A DNA stretch of 64,000 nucleotides from positions 281,817 to 345,816 of the forward strand of contig NZ_JAIQZK010000004.1 of assembly GCF_020075545.1 (NCBI RefSeq), in the 5' to 3' direction. Each line of letters opens with the position of its first letter. Position 1 is the stretch's first letter. The stretch comes from Nocardioides sp. TRM66260-LWL. Lineage in GTDB: Bacteria > Actinomycetota > Actinomycetes > Propionibacteriales > Nocardioidaceae. Positions 57,667 through 64,000 of the stretch are shown one piece after another. A program made the position numbers and the translations under genes. Below the pieces are notes generated by a model, which saw only the letters and a program-made list of their open reading frames with translations, was not told where the DNA came from and searched no databases.

Positions 57667-58272
57667 ATGTCGGCCCCACGCACCCGGGGTCGCCCGGAGT
57701 CGACGTCGCGCGGCGACATCGAGCAGGCGGCGTTCGCCCTCTTCGCGCGCCAGGGCTTCGACGGCACCACGGTCGATCAGATCGCGGCAGCGGTGGGCGT
57801 GACCCGTCGCACCCTGTTCCGGTACTACCCCTCCAAGAACGACATCCCGTGGGGCGACTTCGACGCGGCCCTCGTGGGCTTCCGTCAGCTGCTCGACGCT
57901 CAAGACGCGGATCTGGCGCTGTGGACCGCGCTCAGTCGCGCGATCGCCGCCTTCAACTCGTTCTCCAGCGACGCTCGACCGGCTCACGCCGATCGGATGC
58001 GCCTGATCCTCAGCACCCCGGCACTCCAGGCGCACTCCGCGCTGAGGCACGAGGCGTGGCGAGCGGAGGTGGTGCGCTTCGTCCGACTCCGGCGAGGACT
58101 GGACGAGCAGCACCCCCTCCCGGGTCTGCTCGCGCACGTGGCGCTCGCGACCTCGCTCGCCTCCTACGACCAATGGCTCTCCGGTGGCGATCCCGCGCCC
58201 GCGCGGCTGGAGGCGATCCTCCTCGAGTCGTTCGACCGGGTGCGCGCCGAGATGGCACCCGGTGCCCGTTGA
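57667..58272 (+). CDS. mftR: TetR-family regulator MftR
   Basis: A 201-residue TetR protein. The helix-turn-helix reads V-D-Q-I-A-A-A-V-G-V-T-R-R-T-L-F-R-Y-Y, followed by S-K-N-D-I-P-W-G. It is divergent from mftA, the standard place of MftR, which represses mft genes and responds to long-chain acyl-CoA in mycobacteria. It is 76 nt upstream of the thiolase, which may be co-transcribed. A close homologue by motif lies at 11722. Confidence 0.9.
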   Translation: MSAPRTRGRPESTSRGDIEQAAFALFARQGFDGTTVDQIAAAVGVTRRTLFRYYPSKNDIPWGDFDAALVGFRQLLDAQDADLALWTALSRAIAAFNSFSSDARPAHADRMRLILSTPALQAHSALRHEAWRAEVVRFVRLRRGLDEQHPLPGLLAHVALATSLASYDQWLSGGDPAPARLEAILLESFDRVRAEMAPGAR

Positions 58273-58348
58273 CCCGGCCTCCTGCGGTCGCGACGGTGTG
58301 CTCGCCCGAGCGGTCGCTCGGCCGCTGCGAGCATCCGAGGAGAGCCCC

Positions 58349-59533
58349 ATGCCTTCCACCCAGGCCGTGATCGTCGACGTCGTCCGGACCGGTTCCGGTC
58401 GGGGCAAGCCAGGCGGCGCGCTCTCGCAGGTCCACCCGGCGTCGTTGCTGTCGACGGTGCTCCAGGGGATCGTGGAGCGCAACGATCTCGACCCGGCCGA
58501 GGTCGACGACGTCATCGCCGGCTGCGTCGTGCAGGTCGGCGATCAGGCGCTGAACGTCGGACGGACGGCCCTGCTCGACGCCGGCTTCCCGGTCAGCGTC
58601 CCCGCGACGACGGTGGACCGCCAGTGCGGATCCTCCCAGCAGGCGGCCCACTTCGCCGCGCAGGGGGTGATGGCCGGCGCCTACGACGTCGTCATCGCCT
58701 GCGGGGTCGAGTCGATGAGCCGCGTGCCCATGGGGAGCAACGCCGTGGGCGGTTCGCCGATGGCGCCCCTCACGCGACGATTCCGCGAGGGACTGCCCCA
58801 CCAGGGCATCGGCGCCGAGCTGATCGCCGCGCGCCGGGGGTTCACGCGCGACGACTTGGACGCCTTCAGCGCTCGCTCGCACGAGCGCGCAGCGCTCTGC
58901 GCGGCTCAGGGCGACTTTGCCGACGAGATCGTCCCGGTGCCGCTTCCCGACGGCGGCCTCCATGACACCGACGAGACCGTCCGGGCCTCGACCACGCAGG
59001 AGGCTCTCAGCGGGCTTCGTCCCGCCTTCCAGGACCAGCGCTGGGGCGAGGCGTTCCCGGAGATCGCCTGGAGCATCACGCCGGGGAACTCCAGCCCGCT
59101 CACGGACGGTGCCTCTGCGGCGCTGATCATGTCCGAGCAGCGAGCGGTGCAGCTCGGGCTGCGACCGCGCGCCCGCTTCCACGCCTTCGCCGTCGTCGGC
59201 TCCGAGCCCGTCACCATGCTGGACGGCGTCATTCCTGCCACCCATCGGGCTCTCGATCGTTCTGGCCTCACCGCCTCCGATCTGGACGTCTACGAAATCA
59301 ACGAGGCCTTTGCACCCGTGCCCTTGGCGTGGGCCCACGAGTTCGACGCCGACGAGGCGCGGCTCAACCCGCGCGGCGGCGCGATCGCTCTGGGCCATCC
59401 TCTCGGGGCGTCCGGCACGCGCATCCTGGCCACCATGCTGAACCACCTCGAGGCCATCGAGGGGCGCTACGGCCTGATGACCATGTGCGAGGGCGGAGGC
59501 ATGGCCAATGCGACGATCATCGAGCGGCTCTGA
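58349..59533 (+). CDS. Acetyl-CoA acyltransferase (thiolase), complete active site
   Basis: A 394-residue thiolase with all catalytic residues: Cys93 in D-R-Q-C-G-S-S-Q, His350 in G-H-P-L-G-A-S-G and Cys380 in T-M-C-E-G-G-G. It cleaves a 3-ketoacyl-CoA with CoA. The ATG at 58349 has GAGGAGAG. In contrast to the thiolase-fold proteins at 15840 and 17806 this is a true thiolase. It ends the plus-strand run and may act in the pathway encoded to its left. Confidence 0.93.
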   Translation: MPSTQAVIVDVVRTGSGRGKPGGALSQVHPASLLSTVLQGIVERNDLDPAEVDDVIAGCVVQVGDQALNVGRTALLDAGFPVSVPATTVDRQCGSSQQAAHFAAQGVMAGAYDVVIACGVESMSRVPMGSNAVGGSPMAPLTRRFREGLPHQGIGAELIAARRGFTRDDLDAFSARSHERAALCAAQGDFADEIVPVPLPDGGLHDTDETVRASTTQEALSGLRPAFQDQRWGEAFPEIAWSITPGNSSPLTDGASAALIMSEQRAVQLGLRPRARFHAFAVVGSEPVTMLDGVIPATHRALDRSGLTASDLDVYEINEAFAPVPLAWAHEFDADEARLNPRGGAIALGHPLGASGTRILATMLNHLEAIEGRYGLMTMCEGGGMANATIIERL

Positions 59534-59608
59534 GGCTTCGATCGCCGTTGTCGGCATCGTGGCGGAGCGGGTTGGCCCCGCGGCTCTGAGCCTCGCACAC
59601 CCCGCGGG

Positions 59609-60109
59609 TCAACCGAGCCGGGGGAGTCCATCAACTCGAGGTGCGCGACGCTGATGGCGCTGCGGGTCGATGCGCAGGAGCGCGGTAACCATGGGGATGA
59701 AGTCGGTCTCTGTGTCGACGGCCAGGCACCGTAGGAACTCCACGTAGGCGGGGTGGGTGTGCAGGATCCTCTCCAGCCAGCCCTCGCTCGGCACCAGCTC
59801 GATATGGTCGCCCAGGCTGCTGGCGAGCAGCGAAGCGCCGAAGCTGGCGTAGGACACGAAGCGGCCTCGGGGGTCGCGGGGCCGGAAGCGCGGTGGCGTG
59901 GCACCCCCGACCCTGCGGACAAATCGGCGACGTCCGAGATGGTTTCGTGGCGCGACGTCGTTGGCTTTGACCACGACGTGCCGCCGGGCGGTGGGGTCGA
60001 GACGGTCGCCGATCTCGACTGTGACGACCGGGCGCGCCCCGGTCGTAACGCACACCGTGAGTGCGTAGCGGGCGTGATAGATGGCGGCGTCGATGTCGAT
60101 GATGAGCAT
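59609..60109 (-). CDS. Hypothetical protein, 166 residues
   Basis: I do not recognise this protein. The reading starts M-L-I-I-D-I-D-A-A-I-Y-H-A-R-Y-A and includes V-V-T-V-E-I-G-D-R-L-D and a central segment E-R-I-L-H-T-H-P-A-Y-V-E-F-L-R-C-L-A. An AGGGAGC site precedes the ATG at 60109, which supports it as a real gene. The base use is slightly less GC-rich than the catabolic genes, as in the rest of the right end. It stands alone. Confidence 0.5.
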   Translation of the reverse strand: MLIIDIDAAIYHARYALTVCVTTGARPVVTVEIGDRLDPTARRHVVVKANDVAPRNHLGRRRFVRRVGGATPPRFRPRDPRGRFVSYASFGASLLASSLGDHIELVPSEGWLERILHTHPAYVEFLRCLAVDTETDFIPMVTALLRIDPQRHQRRAPRVDGLPRLG

Positions 60110-61043
60110 GGCGAGCTCCCTGCTTCGGGTCGATGGGACCCCTCGACAGGTGCGGGATCCGCCAAGTCCCGCAATCGCGACAGCGGCCACGCCGAGACAC
60201 AGTCCCGTGTCCTCGTGCCCCGGCCAGGAGAGCGACCCGATCCTGCGACGACAACACGACGCGGGCACGCTGCTTCAGGTCGTGGCCGGGCAGATGCGAA
60301 GGTCCGACACAGCTTGATCGGGTGCCGGCGGTGACTGCCGAGAGCAGTGCCCGGATCGCGCTCAGGCAGCCCACCAACAGGGGAGATCGATCAGTCGTTC
60401 ACGACCACTCCGGCGAAGGACGACACTGGGCTTGACGGCGAGGCAATCTCGGCAATGCTCCATACCCGGAGAGGCTGAAACTACGTCAGACGTAGCCTAG
60501 GAATCGCGCGTTACACATCGCGCGACCCCAGTCCCTGCAGCCTCGAGCCGCAACGGCACATCCGCACCCCCGCCGGTCAGGTCGCCGTTGATGGACTCAA
60601 GTCGATCGCGGTGGCCACGACCCGGGGCTGGGGACACCCTGGACCCAGCACCACTTCTCGACCGGGCTGCCGGCGTCGACGAGGCGGTCAATCGCCAGGT
60701 GCACCTTCTCCGCCTTCTTGGCTCAGGGAACTCCGCACCCGCACGTGTCCACCCTGCGATCGACCGCTAAGCCTCCGCTGAGACGTTCGTCGACGTCGCG
60801 TGCCGGGTCCTGGGAGTGTCTCGACCACCGCCGCTCGCGGAACGCGCGGCATGCGTCCTACATCCGCGACCCGACTGCGTCGTCTGACTGAGCGACTCCG
60901 CCTCGAGGTCGAGAGTCCCCGCATCATTCGAGAGTTGGTCGCGCCACCAAGCGGCGCCCCCGGGAAAGTCGGGCTCCCGCGACTCCGGCCCGGCAGATCA
61001 TCGGGAGCTCTCACGTACATACGCCCTCAGCTAGTCCAAGAAC
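60110..61043. other. Gene-poor stretch
   Basis: About 930 bp without a convincing gene. Short open frames occur on both strands but lack ribosome sites and coding-like third-base bias. I see no tRNA, repeat or terminator. Together with the remnant at 61044 it marks a decayed boundary between the catabolic cluster and the accessory operon at the right end. Confidence 0.5.
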
Positions 61044-61294
61044 TTAGGCGAGGTGCCAGCGGTGTTCTGAGACGAACCAGGAGGGGAAGGTGCGCTGGAA
61101 GGCGACAGTGAGCGAGATTTCGAAGCCCCTCGCCAGGTCGTCGGCATGGTGCGACACGCTGCCGATCACGGTGTCGGACGCGCCCACGCTGCCGATGATG
61201 CGCCACGCGGGTAGCGCGGGTCGTCAGGCGCAGAAACACAGGGAGCTTCGCCGTAGGCGACGACGAACGCGTCGCGACCAACGAGCAGCCAGTC
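61044..61294 (-). pseudogene. Frameshifted gene remnant, unknown family
   Basis: The 3' 59 codons, ending at a TAA at 61044, have strong G/C third-base bias and read protein-like (W-R-I-I-G-S-V-G-A-S-D-T-V-I-G ... F-V-S-E-H-R-W-H-L-A). Directly upstream the coding-like reading switches frame (D-W-L-L-V-G-R-D-A-F-V-V-A-Y-G-E-A-P-C), near 61205-61215. I find no start codon with a ribosome site further up. A sequencing error is possible. Confidence 0.4.
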
Positions 61295-61410
61295 CCCTCG
61301 ACGACCTGACCCCGATAGCCGCCAAGGAACATCACTACGCCGCAAAGAGCCAACTCGAGCCGACCGGCTGAGCCATCAATCCAGCCTCCCGCCACGCCGG
61401 GCCGGCTCAC

Positions 61411-61620
61411 TCAGCGATCGATTTCCGCGCGGGCTGGCTGGAACTGCTGGCCCTGAGCGTGTTGCCATCGTCCGGCGGCGTCGAGTGGGAAGTGGCGGAG
61501 GATGTCGCGGGCTCGCTCGCGGGTGGTGGTTGGGATGCGCTTCTCCCGGCCGCTGCTCAGGTCGAGGAGGAGGTGCCAGGCGGCTGCGAGGGCGCGTGCT
61601 TCTTGGTCGGGGAGGCTCAC
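61411..61620 (-). CDS. Small protein, BPSL0761-like, third gene of the E2-E1 operon
   Basis: A 69-residue protein that starts V-S-L-P-D-Q-E-A-R-A-L-A-A-A-W-H-L-L-L-D-L and contains R-A-R-D-I-L-R-H-F-P. This is similar in layout to small BPSL0761-type proteins (P-D-x-x-T-R-A-L, then A-R-x-L-L-R-H-Y/F-P); similarity is by eye only. The GTG at 61620 overlaps the previous stop by GTGA, so it is coupled to the operon. Function unknown. Confidence 0.6.
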   Translation of the reverse strand: MSLPDQEARALAAAWHLLLDLSSGREKRIPTTTRERARDILRHFPLDAAGRWQHAQGQQFQPARAEIDR

Positions 61621-62132
61621 ATGAATTCCTCGACGTAGCCGATGTCGAGGCCGACGTCGAGACAGACTCTCTCCAGGTCCTGCCGGGTGGTGATGCGCCC
61701 GGCCTTGATGGCGTCGCGGATCTTGTGGACGAGGTCGCGGCGCATCATGGCCTCGGCGAAGTCTCGGACGCGGTCGTACCTCAGCAGGGCGTGCCGACTG
61801 TAGGAGTCGATGGCCGTGACCTCGGCGCAGCGGATCTGCTGGCCGCTCTCGCCATAGGTGATGACTCCCTCGGCCCCCGTCCGCAGCGGCCCGTCGACGA
61901 GCTCGCCGACGCCGTGGGCTCTGGCGGCGATGAGCGGGGTCAAGGTGAAGTTCGGGCCGTGGTAGGAGACGCGAGTGACGAGCGGGCAGCCCCAAGGTGG
62001 CGTCACGATCACGTAGCGGGTGGCGGACTTGGTGCTGACGACCCACAGCCCGGGTTCCTCGGGGTGGGTACTGGGAAGCGCCTGCACCGGGGTGCTGAAG
62101 TTCTGGCCCCACGGCGTCGCCTGGTGCGTCAT
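61617..62132 (-). CDS. Hypothetical protein, second gene of the E2-E1 operon
   Basis: A 171-residue protein of unknown family. Its N-terminal half is strand-rich (V-V-S-T-K-S-A-T-R-Y-V-I-V-T-P-P, N-F-T-L-T-P-L-I-A-A-R) and the C-terminal half is helical (F-A-E-A-M-M-R-R-D-L-V-H-K-I-R-D-A-I-K). The ATG at 62132 overlaps the E2-E1 stop by ATGA. It could be a target, adaptor or sensor of the conjugation enzyme. Confidence 0.75.
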   Translation of the reverse strand: MTHQATPWGQNFSTPVQALPSTHPEEPGLWVVSTKSATRYVIVTPPWGCPLVTRVSYHGPNFTLTPLIAARAHGVGELVDGPLRTGAEGVITYGESGQQIRCAEVTAIDSYSRHALLRYDRVRDFAEAMMRRDLVHKIRDAIKAGRITTRQDLERVCLDVGLDIGYVEEFM

Positions 62133-63985
62133 CGTGGCGCCTCTCGCTCACCGGCGCACGGCACCTGCTGGTCGCGGGTGCCGTGGTGGAGGCAGACAGG
62201 GTGGACGGTCAATGGTGTGCTGCCCCACGCGATGGGCGTCGGCTCGTCGTCGGGGGTGCGCATCGTGGCAACGAAGTAGTCGCCGGCCATGGGCTGTCGG
62301 GTGAGGTGAGCGATCGTAACTGCGGAGGCGTGCAGCGAGATCTGCTGCATCTGGTGGCGGGCGCCGGTGAAGGTGAGGGCGCCGCACCCGCGGGGCGTGA
62401 CCCAGCCGTCTGGCGACGCGGGTGGCACGGGCAGTGCGCCGTCGGTGCGGTGCAGCTCGATGCAGGCCCAGCACGCACCCGTACCGTCCAGGAGGGTCAC
62501 GACGCCGCCCCAGCCGCCGGCCGTGCCTGAGGCGACGACCAGCGGCTTCCCGGCCTGGCTCCGAACGCGGTCCAGGAGCCGGGTGACGCAGGGGTTGGCG
62601 GTCGCATCGATCACCATGTCGGCCTCACGCAGCGCCCGCCGAAGCTGTCGTGCGACGCCAGCGGCGACCGGATCGTCGAACCGTTCCCACAGGTGCTCGA
62701 CCGACACGTTGACAGCACGGACCTCGCAGTAGGGCGCGGAGTCCTCGATCAGCACCTGCGCCAGACCGGCCTTGCTGACCCCGGCAGCCGTCAACGAGCC
62801 CCCGGACTGTCGAGTCATCGTGGCGAGGTCGACGATGTCGCGATCGATCAACATCATGCGCCCGACCCCGGACTGCGCCAGATCGACCGCGATCGGCAGA
62901 CCGACCGAGCCGAGCCCCACGACGACGACGCTCCGCTCGGCGAGCTGACGCGCCACCGGGGTGCGCTCGGCGAGCAACGTCCGCGACAAGTACTGGGTGC
63001 CCAGCGCGATCACCCGCCACCGGGTACCCCAGGAGCTGTTGACCTTGACCCGGCCGAGGAACACCCACGACTCCCCCGCCCGCCGATAGGCGACCTCGTC
63101 CGGGACGAGCAGACCGATGACCTCCCCCTCTGCAGGGTCGATCACCGCGTCAGGAGCGACATCCGGGGTAGCGGCGTCGATGTCGGTCTCGAGGGGCCTC
63201 AAACGGCCAGCGATGCGCCGCCAGGTCACCGACGGCCGCTCGCCGGGCGTGTAGTCCGGGTCGCGCAGCCACCGCCCCAGGACCGACACCTTGAACCGCT
63301 CCACCTGCGCGGCTGGCAGGTCGGTGCGGACCTCGAACCCTGGCCCGTAGATCGCCTCGATCACCCCTGCCCCGATCCGACGCTCGGTGGCGATGAACCG
63401 ACCGAGCAGCACTCCGTCATCGACCCCGGCCGGGATCGGTGCGTCGGTGACGATCACCGGAGGCCGCCGCCTCAGGAAATCGAGGGCCGACTCCGGCACC
63501 GGGACCTCCAACCCCTCCGGCGGCAGCACACCCTCCCCGACCGCATGGGAGGCCAGGATCCTAGGCATCTGCGAGGTCAGCAGGTCAGCGAGCGTGGTGT
63601 CGGCATGCCAGTCCTCGGCATGGACCAGACACAGCTCCCCGGTCAACGGGCTGCGATGCCGCAACCCCGCCAACCCACCGTCGACGTCATGAACCTCAGG
63701 CGGGAAGCCCGGAAAGGTCTGCGGGAAACGCACCCGCAACCGCAACGCGCGCCCCTCGCCGCAAGGCAGCGCCTCCTCGTCCACACCACGGCGGGCGCCC
63801 GCGCCGGCTGGGAGCGGGTAGTGCACCATCAACCCCAACCCACCGGCCTGCCGGGTCACGCGGTACGCCCACCCCGCCGCATCCAGCGCCGCCAGCTCGC
63901 GGGCCCACCGCTCCGGGTCGCGGTGAACCGTCCGCGGTCTGGTGACTGGTCTGAAGCCACGAGAGGGTGGTTGATGTGCCAGCAC
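62129..63985 (-). CDS. E2-E1 fusion: UBC-like domain plus ThiF/E1 adenylyltransferase
   Basis: A 618-residue protein. The N-terminal part (about residues 25-150) has the E2 pattern F-P-Q-T-F-P-G-F-P-P-E-V, then S-P-L-T-G-E-L-C-L-V-H-A-E-D-W with Cys119 as likely catalytic Cys. The C-terminal part (from about residue 350) is a ThiF/E1 fold with V-V-G-L-G-S-V-G-L-P, L-I-D-R-D-I-V-D and a T-R-Q segment, ending with several Cys (C-W-A-C, P-R-G-C-G). Such fusions activate and transfer ubiquitin-like proteins in bacterial conjugation systems linked to phage defence. No JAB protease or ubiquitin-like gene is visible; both could lie past the right edge. The GTG at 63985 is provisional because the frame stays open to the window end. 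Confidence 0.85.
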   Translation of the reverse strand: MLAHQPPSRGFRPVTRPRTVHRDPERWARELAALDAAGWAYRVTRQAGGLGLMVHYPLPAGAGARRGVDEEALPCGEGRALRLRVRFPQTFPGFPPEVHDVDGGLAGLRHRSPLTGELCLVHAEDWHADTTLADLLTSQMPRILASHAVGEGVLPPEGLEVPVPESALDFLRRRPPVIVTDAPIPAGVDDGVLLGRFIATERRIGAGVIEAIYGPGFEVRTDLPAAQVERFKVSVLGRWLRDPDYTPGERPSVTWRRIAGRLRPLETDIDAATPDVAPDAVIDPAEGEVIGLLVPDEVAYRRAGESWVFLGRVKVNSSWGTRWRVIALGTQYLSRTLLAERTPVARQLAERSVVVVGLGSVGLPIAVDLAQSGVGRMMLIDRDIVDLATMTRQSGGSLTAAGVSKAGLAQVLIEDSAPYCEVRAVNVSVEHLWERFDDPVAAGVARQLRRALREADMVIDATANPCVTRLLDRVRSQAGKPLVVASGTAGGWGGVVTLLDGTGACWACIELHRTDGALPVPPASPDGWVTPRGCGALTFTGARHQMQQISLHASAVTIAHLTRQPMAGDYFVATMRTPDDEPTPIAWGSTPLTVHPVCLHHGTRDQQVPCAGEREAPR

Positions 63986-64000
63986 CGAGGAAGTACCCCG

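Noticed and set aside
60588..60770. Short open frame in the gene-poor stretch
   Set aside because: No ribosome site or coding bias and no protein-like features; both strands are open by base composition.
60800..61111. Open frame on the plus strand opposite the frameshifted remnant
   Set aside because: Arg/Gly-rich reading without ribosome site; the minus-strand frame has the better third-base bias.

Overview
The window is 64 kb of high-GC DNA with very short intergenic gaps. Co-directional genes repeatedly share ATGA or GTGA start-stop overlaps. A complete mycofactocin cassette, an Mce lipid importer, an InhA-type enoyl reductase, 7Fe ferredoxin-FprB fusions and an MshD-like acetyltransferase point to an actinobacterium (Actinomycetota). 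The importer ATPase sits inside the mce operon and a soluble PAS-GAF chemoreceptor is present, so a member outside the mycobacteria (for example a Nocardioides- or Patulibacter-like lineage) is possible; the genus is a guess.

Layout. (1) 1-5250: the start of an AidB-type acyl-CoA dehydrogenase, a PaaX-type regulator, a soluble chemoreceptor with duplicated PAS domains, a DedA membrane protein and an InhA/FabI reductase. (2) 5250-11300: one secreted 1902-residue RHS/YD-repeat protein, flanked by two copies of a hairpin plus 34-nt tail element. (3) 11700-17770: two TetR regulators, an acyl-CoA dehydrogenase, and an operon of NTF2-like protein, DUF35, thiolase-fold aldolase candidate and aldehyde dehydrogenase. 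(4) 17806-34799: a 13-gene minus-strand operon of two YrbE permeases, an Mkl-type ATPase, six MCE proteins, an RND/MmpL transporter, a parvulin-like protein, a ferredoxin-FprB fusion and a thiolase-fold protein. (5) 34961-51789: catabolic operons carrying a mycofactocin-dependent-type alcohol dehydrogenase, SCP2, P450, ferredoxin, aldehyde dehydrogenase, a Rieske oxygenase with two candidate reductases, acyl-CoA synthetase, hydratases, a tandem CoA-transferase and a MaoC hydratase. (6) 51786-59533: mycofactocin-coupled SDR, mftF, mftE, mftD, mftC, mftB, mftA, mftR and a thiolase. (7) 59609-64000: an accessory region with an unknown gene, a gene-poor stretch containing a frameshifted remnant, and a three-gene operon headed by an E2-E1 ubiquitin-like conjugation fusion.

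The main finding is a shared palindrome, consensus core CTAACGTCGTTAG with AT-rich arms. I find it nine times, always in a promoter gap and never inside a gene I annotate. The sites control, by position, about 25 genes between 11.7 and 54 kb, including the two TetR genes. I infer a local regulon for a hydrophobic (terpenoid-, steroid- or alicyclic-like) substrate. In that model the Mce system imports it, the P450 and Rieske enzymes hydroxylate it, the nicotinoprotein alcohol dehydrogenase and aldehyde dehydrogenases oxidise it using mycofactocin as redox carrier, and CoA ligase, dehydrogenase, hydratases, aldolase, thiolases and CoA-transferase break it down. The substrate itself cannot be read from the sequence.
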